This document shows positions 13,380 through 22,193 of a DNA stretch of 64,000 bases, piece after piece. Location of the stretch: positions 23,089,458-23,153,457 of the forward strand of contig NC_091096.1 in NCBI RefSeq assembly GCF_024713975.1. The letters are read 5' to 3'. The DNA comes from Paralichthys olivaceus (taxonomy: Eukaryota; Chordata; Actinopteri; Pleuronectiformes; Paralichthyidae). Under the pieces are notes generated by a model. That model was not told where the DNA came from. It worked only from the letters and a program-made list of their open reading frames with translations, and did no database searches. Each line of letters begins with the position of its first letter. Positions within the stretch are counted from its first letter, which is position 1. A program made the position numbers and the translations under genes.

Positions 13380-14500
13380 TCCTAAATGGCTGATTAGCGA
13401 CAGCACCATTTATAAGCACATTCTTATTATTATCTTGATTATTATTAAACAGGTCTCTTTCACCTTGACATTTTATCATGTGCAGCAATCATCTAAAATG
13501 TATTGTATGTAAAGTTTGAGTATTTTACAGTGACTTCATGGCACTGGCTTGTATAACATTACATGTATAACAGATAAAAAAAAGTTTTCCCTTGAACAAA
13601 GTCTCCATTACAAACCTGCTGATGGACATTATTTCAGTTGTGAAAAAGAGATCTTCTTCAGTTCAATTGATCAAGTCCCTAAAACAGAAATAGCACCGTC
13701 ACCGAGATCAATTCTGTAAGCCTTTAGCTTAGTGCAGCCAAACTTCAGTTGCTGGTTAATGAGGTAAACTACTCCCTTCGTCCCTTTCTTTAAGAGACAT
13801 TTCACCTTTATGATTGGACAGTTACAGGCTCAGATATCTTTCATTTTTAACATATGCATATGTAGCAAAGTCACGCTTTATACTTATTACTCTACTCTTG
13901 ACCCTGGGACAAAGAGACTTGTAGCCGCTGAGCTCCACTGCTCTGCACTATGGTCGAGCACTGCACAGTCAGCACCGCACTAAAACTCAAATGACTAATT
14001 AAATATCACTACTGGAAAGGTTTTTCTGCTGTAACTATGGTAAGTAAATCCACACACAAATCTGTCTTCATGGGGTCAAGAGGAAAAGTTATTGTTTCTC
14101 ACCCTGGGAGCAGAAGACCTCCTCATAGGTCTGCATGGTTACATTCTTAGCCAATGAAAACCTACCTTGTCATCAAAACTTCATAGTTAGCACAACTATG
14201 CACTACTGGTCGATAGTGATACAAACCCTCAAATCTTCTGTTGTTTTTTGATGACATTAACCTTTTAACTCCCTTTTACTGCCGAGGTTTGTATCACAAA
14301 TGCAAGTTTTAAAAAAGCCAGAGCTTTAAGTGTGTAAATCTTTGCAGATATCTTCATAAGTGCCGCTGACACCCAAATGTGCAGTGCTGTGAAACTAAAA
14401 TTCCCCCATCAATACAAATCCTCATTTCCTGAATCTATTCAGTGAAAAATACCTCATAGCAGGTCTGATGAAGACATATTAAACATTTTACTTTTCACAT
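13380..14500. other. ppp1cc-myl2 intergenic spacer
   Basis: AT-rich sequence. No exon of CCDC63, which lies here in human, and no recognised repeat was seen. Confidence 0.5.
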
Positions 14501-14505
14501 AAAAC

Positions 14506-14731
14506 TTTAATTTCACCCAGTACATATCAAGCAATTATTTATATATAGTACAATAATACTCACAAACATACATATAGTAATATGTAATCAACAGACTATT
14601 AATAGTTCTGGAAATGAAATAGTTGAATGTGAATTTTCTGCTGTGTGCCTGTGTGCTCCCTCACATATATCTTGGCACAAACATGACACATTGATTTTAA
14701 TGTCCGGAGGGAAATCTCAGAGATAACTTCT
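14506..14731 (-). other. myl2: presumed myl2 3' UTR
   Basis: Downstream of the myl2 stop on the minus strand. ATTAAA at 14506-14511 on that strand is a candidate polyadenylation signal. Confidence 0.4.
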
Positions 14732-14836
14732 CTATTCTTGGTCTTTTTCTTCACCATGTGTGATGACATACACCAGGTTTTTGTAGTCCAGGTTTCCGGC
14801 TACATCTGGAGGGAAAGCTGCAAACATCTGTTCCAT
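14732..14836 (-). CDS. myl2: myl2 coding exon 7 (terminal)
   Basis: Residues 135-168: [20 protein letters not shown] then [14 protein letters not shown] and TAG. Acceptor CCCACAG|ATGGAA. Confidence 0.96.
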   Translation of the reverse strand: MEQMFAAFPPDVAGNLDYKNLVYVITHGEEKDQE

Positions 14837-17800
14837 CTGTGGGTAGGAAATAATTAAAAAAAATCATTATTTTTACCGACTAAATAAAAAGAAAATAAAT
14901 AAGAAATAGAAAATGAAGAAATACAAATGCTGCTGTCAGACGTAGATCACTTACCTCTTCAGGGGAGAACCTGTCTGCCTGTGTCGTCAGCATCTCTGTG
15001 ACACTGTGAAGGAAAGCAGTGATGAGCAGAAGGAACATTCACCCCCCCCTCCTCATCATAGCTGTTACTCACAACTCTTTCTTAAACGTTCCTTTTCCTT
15101 CCGGATCGAAGACTTTGAAAGCGTTCAGAATGGTCTCCTCTGGGTCAGCACCTAAAGACGCACGGCTCAGAGTTCAATGAAAATCAAAACAAAGGTACAT
15201 TTCCTATAATCGCCATGGCCCAGCTGTCAGTGTATTAGGAACACCTAGCTAATGCTAATGTAACCTATCACAACGATCAAGTAATAAATCCTCCCTTCCT
15301 GATTGTTAGAATGTCTGTGTTATGTTGACAGCTGTTTCTATTCATTTGTCCACAGGGTCAGGCAGGGTCTCTGGAGCCTTATCAGGAGTCCATTGTTTGA
15401 GCAACATACTGGAAGAAACCTGTGTCCCCCTATGTAAAGGCATGGCCTAGTGCTCATTGTGGGAACTGTTGGGTTTCTCTAAGATTTTAAGGTCTTGACC
15501 TTCTATGTAAAGTGCCTTGAGATAATGTATATTATGATTTGGCGCTATACAAATCAAATTGAATTGAATTAAATTAGACTACATTAGTTTTAGCAACCTG
15601 ATAAACCGACAACTGACGGTATAATTATGTTCTGGACTGTGCAGCACTCCCAGCTCACCTTTTAGTTTCTCTCCAAACATGGTGAGGAAGACAGTGAAGT
15701 TAATCGGCCCTGGTGCCTCCTTCAGCATCTCATCAATCTCCTCTTGCTTGACATTTAAACGGCCTAGACAAGGATGGCAGACAAGGTGGAGCAGACTTTA
15801 AGGGCTGCAGCCATTGATCATATCCATCATTACATATTCTGCTGCTTATTTTATAAATGATTTAGTCATTAAATACTACAACTAATACAACTACTATTAC
15901 TACAACAATAATAATACTAATACAAAGTCATAAAATTGTACACAGTCATAGATATTGGTCTCCTAAATATGCCAGATTTTTTTCATTAAGATCCATGAAT
16001 TTTTTAAAGGTTTCTGAAGCCCAGTATCAGTCCAGATCCAAAGCCAATTCAATCTATTTTCACATTAGACAAGGAAAACTACTATTGCTCACATTTGAGA
16101 AACTAGAAGTGGTGAATGATTGACTTTTCAAAACATTATTGGACATATCAAAATAGTTTCACAGTTTGGTACATGTGTGTGAAAATATAACAGAGTGAAA
16201 TCCCACAACAGAAAAGACTGATGATCCTACCTAAAGCTGCAAACGTGTCTCTCAGGTCATTCTTGTCAATGAAACCGTCTCTGTTTTGGTCCATGATGGT
16301 GAAAGCCTGCAGAGGTCATTAGGTGTTACATGTTGTTTCTCCAGTAAGTATTCACCACACAGGGAAGGGATCAAACTCCATGAAAGAAAACATTTGGCGG
16401 GGGCACTAACTTCTTTGAACTCCTGGATCTGGGCCTGTTCAAACATGGAGAAGACGTTGGAGCTTCCCCCCTCCGCTCTCTTCTTCGCTTTCTTGGGCGC
16501 CTGCAGGGTTCGACAGCTCTAATTACATCCAATACTGATGGCACAATCATCACCTGGCTCTGGCTTCACTCATTATCGGTTTTTACTGTGACACATGCGC
16601 TTATGATAACGAGCCAATGATCTGCAAACTTACCGCAGGGTTGGGGGGCATTAATTGCTCGACAGGCGAGGTTTATACAGACACGCATTTCATTAGGGAG
16701 GATTACAAACACTGTCAGTTTGTTATGGAAATATTTACTCAAGCCTCCAATATTTTGTGAGAATGCAGACTAAGCCTGGGGAGGGTGTGGTCCGCTGCTC
16801 TGCTCTCCTACTGTCCCAGGATCACATGAGGGATTATTCTGTGGGGCCTGGGTGATGACAGGATGGTACACTGTGGCTTGTTTGATCAAAAATCCCTCAG
16901 AGGCGAGGATTATGTTGATCTATTTACATGACTGCCAAGGAAGTGTGAAAAACAGTCTGAGGGGATGCGGAGCACTGACACCACACTGCTTGGATTCGCG
17001 GGCCTCTCGACAGCTGCTGTCTAACCCTCGTTGTGGATTAGCTCTCGAGCAGTTGTGTATCTGGTGGACGGGACCTTATTATTTCTTTATTTTGTTTTAA
17101 GAGGATTCGTGCAATCATGGGATGAGAGGCAGAGTTCTGCTGTTTCTTGGTGTGGCTCAGTGCAGATCATGAGACCAACATGAACTTTAATGTTCTAAAT
17201 AAATGCGATTTTTGTTGTTGCCTCTCACTTTCTCTGCTCTTCTCTTGTCTCCTCTCTTCTCCTTTCCTTTCCTGTCCATTCGCCTCATTATTTCCCCCCC
17301 TTCCTCTCCTCCTCTCCTCTCTCCTAACCTCCTGATCTCTTTTTGTTTCTTCTCCTCTCCTGCCCTTTCTCTCATTGTTTCCTCTCCTTTCCTCTGCTCT
17401 CCCTGTTTTTCCTCTCGTTCCCCATTCTGTCTCTCATTCCCCTCTCTGTTCCTTTTCCCTCTCCTCTCCTTGTTTCCTTCCCTCCATTCTCCACGCCACA
17501 GTTACACACTGATTTTTAAAATTTCATCATTGTGAGTGGACAAAAATAATCAATAACTTGTCAATAGGACGACTGGAGTACTGTCCTATTGATGGGGTTT
17601 TGCTGATCTGTATTCTGTGCATAAGCATATTGACATGGAATGTATTGATTCATTATCAATGGTGTGAGTAGAGCAAAATGTACAATTCATCAAAACATAT
17701 CATATACAGAATACAATATATTGTATTCTGTATATAAAATGATTTATAAATAACTAACAATAAGCATGCAGTAGAAACAGAGTGTCTTTATAGTGTGGTG

Positions 17801-17849
17801 ATACTGTAAATAAAATGCAGTGACGATGAGATCTGTGTCCACTCACCAT
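14732..17849 (-). CDS. myl2: myosin regulatory light chain 2, cardiac/slow type (7 exons, complete)
   Basis: Coding exons, 5' to 3': 17847-17849, 16411-16500, 16231-16306, 15659-15763, 15073-15151, 14955-15003, 14732-14836. They total 507 nt, giving 168 aa plus TAG (human MYL2 is 166 aa). The N-terminus [20 protein letters not shown] keeps Ser14/Ser15, where myosin light chain kinase phosphorylates the family. The first EF-hand is canonical ([12 protein letters not shown], 37-48); later EF-hand segments PINFTVF and NLDYKNL follow. Family knowledge: the protein wraps the IQ motif of the myosin heavy-chain lever arm in cardiac and slow muscle, and phosphorylation tunes contractility. Synteny between ppp1cc and cux2 supports MYL2 over MYL7, MYL10 or MYLPF, but fish have extra copies and the exact paralogue is open. 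Confidence 0.95.
14955..15003 (-). CDS. myl2: myl2 coding exon 6
   Basis: Residues 118-134: [17 protein letters not shown]. Acceptor TTCACAG|TGTCAC, donor GAAGAG|GTAAGT (phase 0). Confidence 0.95.
15073..15151 (-). CDS. myl2: myl2 coding exon 5
   Basis: Residues 92-117 plus two nt: [20 protein letters not shown] then GTFKKE. Acceptor CTTTAG|GTGCTG, donor GAGTT|GTGAGT. Confidence 0.95.
15451..15577 (+). repeat. fish retroposon 3' tail, copy 1 (in myl2 intron 4)
   Basis: Shares TTGTGGGAACTGTTGGGTTT, CTTGACCTTCTATGTA, GTGCCTTGAGATAATGTATA and TATGATTTGGC with the copy at 20787-20948, and ends in AAATTGAATTGAATT. It is truncated at its 5' end. The core resembles an abundant teleost retroposon tail; the parent LINE or SINE is not assigned. 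Confidence 0.8.
15659..15763 (-). CDS. myl2: myl2 coding exon 4
   Basis: Residues 57-91 plus one nt: [20 protein letters not shown] through [15 protein letters not shown]. Acceptor GTCTAG|GCCGTT, donor AAAAG|GTGAGC. Confidence 0.96.
16231..16306 (-). CDS. myl2: myl2 coding exon 3
   Basis: Residues 32-56 plus one nt: [19 protein letters not shown] then DTFAAL, the Ca/Mg-binding first EF-hand. Acceptor CTGCAG|GCTTTC, donor TTAG|GTAGGA. Confidence 0.96.
16411..16500 (-). CDS. myl2: myl2 coding exon 2
   Basis: Residues 2-31: [19 protein letters not shown], then [11 protein letters not shown]. It carries the phosphorylatable N-terminal extension. Acceptor CCTGCAG|GCGCCC, donor AAAGAA|GTTAGT. Confidence 0.95.
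17214..17500 (+). repeat. polypyrimidine (CT-rich) tract
   Basis: About 290 nt almost entirely of C and T on the plus strand (purine-rich in the myl2 sense), without a fixed repeat unit. It lies inside myl2 intron 1 and generates spurious S/F/L-rich frames. Confidence 0.9.
17702..17735. repeat. 34-bp perfect palindrome
   Basis: 17702-17718 is the exact reverse complement of 17719-17735 with no spacer; the core is ACAATATATTGT. It is AT-rich and could extrude a cruciform. It lies 112 bp inside myl2 intron 1 from exon 1. Confidence 0.93.
17847..17849 (-). CDS. myl2: myl2 coding exon 1 (ATG only)
   Basis: AGAAGTATG|GTGAGT: the exon encodes only the initiator Met, and exon 2 then begins Ala-Pro-Lys-Lys in frame 0. 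No alternative ATG in frame exists upstream of exon 2. Confidence 0.85.
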
Positions 17850-17985
17850 ACTTCTGTGGTAGCTGGATGAGGACCGATCAGTATCCCTGCTGCTTTATGA
17901 TGGAGCAACACACGAAACAAGGGGTAGATATACTGACCCCTCCACCCTCTATAATGTCGCATGCTTGACGACTATAAATACTCCA
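17850..17985 (-). promoter_or_regulatory. myl2: myl2 5' UTR and TATA-type core promoter
   Basis: On the minus strand TATTTATAGT (17971-17979) lies about 120 bp upstream of the ATG, suggesting a TATA box with transcription starting near 17945. Read on the plus strand, CTATAAATAC differs by one base from the MEF2 consensus YTAWWWWTAR. A CAGCTG E-box occurs at 18194-18199. These features fit a muscle promoter, but function is inferred. Confidence 0.5.
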
Positions 17986-19540
17986 TGCCTTCTTTGGGTA
18001 GAGACCCAGGTAAAGAGGACTACCCCTCACCCCTGCTATGCACCCACCATTGTCTGAGTTCATGAGATTTAGGGATAATAGCCAAACACATGCCCCATTA
18101 CTGAGACCCAAGAATAACAACAGGACATAGCTCTGGCTCAGGAAGGACAGTTGTTTTTGAGACTGACCGTCGCACTTGATGGGATCCATCATCCAGCTGT
18201 CCTGTCAGAGCTCCACTGGGACAGAAGCTTTGCCCTGATGGGAGCTGCTGTTTCTTGGTAGCACAGTGAATGGAAATGTTAGCCAAAGCTGACTGAGCCC
18301 TGGTAAGACTTTTCATAGACAGCGTGTCATACTATGCTGTGGAAAATGTTAGTGGGCAGCATTGTTCTTATGATAATGAACAATGTTTAGTTTTCCACTT
18401 TGGTTGTACAGTTATTATCCAGTAAAGTGTCACACATGTTCTGTGTAATGTAATAAACATGACCTGGTTCAGAACACAGAACCATCTGTGGCTGAGTGTA
18501 TGAAGGGACAGTTTGGTGACAACAGTGAACACATGTAGTGGAGCATGTGAAGAGTCAATAACAGAAAGAGGTGTATCTACAGGTCCAATCCCAAATGTAT
18601 TACCAGAGCAGCACCTGTTCTAAACTGCCTGTTTGATGGCCTATGTTACTATGTTTCATTCTCTAAACAGAACTGGGAGCTGGCAAAACAACTTTATCGA
18701 ATCAATCACGTAGTTGACAGAACTTGTTCAACTGGTTCGACACACTTTGCAAATCTGAGTCACACATTTTGCAAAACCCATTCACAAAACACATTCAGCA
18801 GTGTGGTGCACTTTGACCCAGACTGACACACACAGGCCCCAGAGGGTGAAACACAACTAACTAACCTGTCGTCAACGTTAACACAACCACTAAAAACAGT
18901 CATGTTACTTTAGGACCATACAACACTAAATGTTACCAACATTTCTGAAGGGCTATGGGATTATTGGCTCAGACATGAGCAGAGAGGTCATGAGCAGGCA
19001 GAGCATCATGTGTTGTAATTTTGAGCTTCCACTGTGGTCAACAACATGTGTTTTCTCAGTGTTTGCCTTCCACCATACTCTCCCTAAACCCTGTAGAAGA
19101 ATTATTCTCAGTATTGCAGTGGAGACTGAAGTAAATATCCCTCAGTAAATGTTTTCAGTAAAGATTTTTGTTTCTGCTTTAGTGCTTTGCATTTATTTGT
19201 GTAGTGTGTAACGATTGCTGAGTAGTGTCTCTGCATTTGTTGGCTTTGTGCGTTATCTGAGGGCAGTGTTTGGTTTTGGTTAAACATAAAATAGTTTTGA
19301 ATCAATTGTCAAAGGTTTTGTGAGTGTAGCTTGAATTTTGGAGTTTGTGTTTGCTGTCTTGTGAAAAGGTGTTTCAGGAAATGAGTTTTTGCAATTCAGA
19401 AAAACTGTAATGCTCTGGAGCTGTTTGCCATTAGTGAGTCCTCCTCAAACAGTTCTGAAATATACTGTCCCTTTCATTGTTCGTGTTCTGATCGTACATT
19501 GTGCTTTTACTTTGTAGACAAATTGCTAAATAGGATCAGC
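17986..19540. other. myl2-cux2 intergenic DNA, first part
   Basis: No gene recognised. Around 18,690-18,800 and 19,310-19,420 there are AT-rich stretches with weakly inverted TTTTGCAAAA/CACAAAACAC-like words, which could be ends of an old DNA transposon. Too diverged to call. Confidence 0.4.
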
Positions 19541-19542
19541 AC

Positions 19543-19794
19543 ATGCTACTCCCATGCATGTCTGCGTCAGTCCAATCTGGTGAAATAGGAATGATAAAAT
19601 TATCAAAGTGCTCTGGGTTTGATCAATATCTGGTTATTCCCAACCCGTTTGACCCAGCTGACGACCGCTACAGTACTTTATCCAAGGACCAACAGGAAGA
19701 TGTGTTCAACTCGGTCCAAAGACTGAAGGCCCACCGCCCTGCCTCTACTGACTGCTGCAGAGCACTGGTCACCACTTTATCAATTTTTTATTGA
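19543..19794 (+). other. unrecognised 83-codon open frame
   Basis: The frame begins at an ATG and contains PNPFDPADDRYSTLSKDQQE and DVFNSVQRLKAHRPAS, a composition that looks more protein-like than its neighbours. No splice context or homologue was recognised. It may be a fragment of an old transposon or pseudogene, or chance. Confidence 0.25.
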
Positions 19795-20164
19795 AATCAT
19801 CACGTCTAAATTGTACCATTTCAACACAGCCCCTCCCTGCACCATGAAGTATGCACATGCCAACTGAACGATTCACAAAATATTTGTGTTCCACCGACAG
19901 ACAGACAAAGAAGACAGATGATTGTGGAATTAGTATGGTCGATAATTTTAAGTAGATACACAGTACATTCAGTGAGTATTCAGTCCCCTTCACTTTGTTC
20001 TCGTTATGTTGCAGCCTTATGTGAAGAATCATTCAAATGAATTTTTACATCAATCTTCGCTCAATACTCCACCATGAAAAAGAAAAAACAGAAACTTGAA
20101 ATTGTTTGCAAATTTATAAGAAAACTGAAATATCACATTCAGATCCTTCAGTCAGTATTCACAT

Positions 20165-21160
20165 GAAGCCCCTACAGCCATCACAGCCTCACGTCTTCTT
20201 GTGTATGAGAAGACACCAGGATTTTCTGCCACTGTTCTCTACAGATCCTCTCAAGCTGTCAGGATGGACGGGAGCCATATCCAGCGCCATTTTCTTGTCT
20301 TGTCTCTTCAGGGTGCTGTGTTGGGTTCAAATCTTAACGAGTTGTCCCTAACCCTCTCCTCTATTAACTTGGCAGTATACTTGGAGTCATTGTCCTGTCC
20401 TGTTGAAGGACAACCTTTGTCCCCTCTGAGGGACTGAGCGCTTTGAGGCGGAGTTTTATTAATTCAATCTTTGTCTGTCTGTTCAGATTTCCCTCAACCC
20501 TGTCTGGTCTCCCCGTCCCTGCTGCTGAAAAACGCCCACACAGCATGCTGCACCATGCGTCACTGTTAGCTTGGTGTCATGTGTCTTTCACTGAGAAGAG
20601 TCTTCCTTCTGTCCATTCTGCCATCAAGTTCAGATCAGTGGATTGCTGTAGTAATGGTTCGCCCTCTGGAAGTTTCTGGAGTGACCATTAGGTTCTTGGT
20701 CTCCTCTGTTACCAAAGCCTTTCTCCTCTGATTTCTCAGTTTGGCAGTCAGCTCTAAGAAGAGCCATGGTTGTTCCAAACTTCTTCCAGAGTTTTTCCTC
20801 CTCACAGCCACCAAAGTGCTGCTGATTGTGGGAACTGTTGGGTTTCTCTATATTAAATACGATTTTAAGGTCTTGACCTTCTATGTAGTGTGCCTTGAGA
20901 TAATGTATATTATGATTTGGCTATACAAATAAAATTGAATTGAAATGAATTCCATTCCTTTAAGAATTATTGAGGCCACAGTGGCTCTTGCGACCCTTCA
21001 ATGCTGCAGAACTTTTTTGTAGCCTCCCACAGATCTTTTGCTCAACACCATCCTGCCTCCGAGTTCTACTGACAACTGAACTTTCGCTCACGTTCACTTG
21101 TAAGAGCAAGGGCGCGAGTAAAACATTAGCTCTCTGTGGCGAAGAAAAACCTAAGCTTGG
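20165..21160 (-). pseudogene. Tc1-like transposase relic
   Basis: Read on the minus strand, this segment follows fish Tc1 transposase order. HTH-region words lie near 20,960-21,090, the segment before the catalytic domain near 20,640-20,790, and the stretch corresponding to VFSAAGTGR near 20,510-20,540, where AGTGRPDRVEG is still readable. It has many stops and frameshifts, large deletions, and a retroposon inserted at 20,787. No open catalytic domain remains. Confidence 0.75.
20787..20948 (+). repeat. fish retroposon 3' tail, copy 2, nested in the Tc1 relic
   Basis: Starts GAGTTTTTCCTCCTCACAGC, continues through AACTGTTGGGTTTCTCT and TGCCTTGAGATAATGTATA, and ends AAAATTGAATTGAAATGAA. TTCCA flanks both sides (20784-20788 and about 20950-20954), consistent with a target-site duplication. 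It splits the Tc1 sequence, so it inserted later. Confidence 0.8.
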
Positions 21161-21601
21161 CTTTGTGATGGACTTCAACATTTGGTAAACTTTGTGACAT
21201 TCACCTGCATTTGCGTATGTGTGACCATTTCCTTCTAGACCTTACACTGACAGATGTGTGCCAATCAACTGAATTAACTCTAAAAAACTCAAATGAAGGT
21301 GTAAAAACAAGTTGATTAAGAGAAATGGAAAGCACTCAAGCTCTAAGTGTCACAGAAAAGGAACTCAATACTTATGTCGATGCGATGTTTTATTTTTTCA
21401 GTCATAATAAATTTGCTAATGCTCAGTTTTTCACTTTATCATTATGGGGTATTTATTGAGTGTAGGCTGATATGGGAACAATATTCATGTTCACTAAAGC
21501 AATACCTTTATGTATGAAAGCTAACAATACAATCTACAGCCTCAAGCATATCTCATTTAACTTCACACACTCACAATGAATATTTTTAAAATTGCTCCTC
21601 C

Positions 21602-21636
<35 letters not shown>
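21602..21636 (+). repeat. (CA)n microsatellite
   Basis: About 17 uninterrupted CA units just beyond the Tc1 relic. Confidence 0.95.
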
Positions 21637-21638
<2 letters not shown>

Positions 21639-22171
21639 ATTTTGACATGTGTGAGAGTCACAGGTAAAACTACTGACAGGAATGATGGGTGAATTCCATT
21701 TAGCTGCATCAGTTTCGAGGTGCGGGTGTTGTTCACGCTGACTCACTGTCATGTCACACTAGGACTCTTGGACTGAACACAGTCATTGTGAACGTTATCA
21801 GTAGCGGCTGTGCATTTCCTACAATGACATGTCGAAATGTGTGCTGTGAGTGTGTGTCTGAGCGTCACAGTGCAGAATGATGAAGTGTATGTGCAGAGTT
21901 TGACACCAGAATGATGTTGGCACGTTCAGCTGTTGAAGACAAGAAGCTTCTCAGTGAGCATGTATGTGTGAACATGACTCAGTGACTCCACTAGTTTGAA
22001 AACCAGTCACGGTCCAGTATGCAGAGAAATGGAAACCTGAATCCTCCAGTGCACGATTGAATGGACTTCTTAGTGAACACGGAGACATCTTGTATAATTT
22101 GCAGACCTAAATTTGGATGTCAGAAAAGTTATCAAACGTTCTCTCTATCATTAAACCATACTACTTGCCTA

Positions 22172-22193
22172 ACACACACACACACACACACAC
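22172..22193 (+). repeat. (CA)n microsatellite
   Basis: About 11 CA units in intergenic DNA. Confidence 0.93.

Larger units (their letters stand above)
16501..17846 (-). other. myl2: myl2 intron 1
   Basis: 1.35-kb intron separating the ATG-only exon from exon 2. It contains the polypyrimidine tract and the 34-bp palindrome listed separately. Sarcomeric genes often carry enhancers in intron 1, but none can be asserted here. Confidence 0.7.
19957..21530 (-). mobile_element. degenerate Tc1/mariner-type DNA transposon
   Basis: The left end (CAGTACATTCAGTGAGTATT then CAGTCCCCTT, from 19961) matches the terminal repeat of the Tc1-like elements abundant in fish. The right side around 21,365-21,465 holds the partly inverted counterpart, including AATAAATTTGC and ATTATGGGGTAT. 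Between them runs a transposase relic read on the minus strand. The outermost right end is too diverged to place exactly. A TA dinucleotide precedes the left end, as expected for this superfamily. The element is inactive. Confidence 0.82.

Noticed and set aside
18690..19420. Possible second DNA transposon between weak inverted AT-rich ends
   Set aside because: The two ends share only short TTTTGCAAAA/CACAAAACAC words and no transposase is seen between them; too diverged to call.
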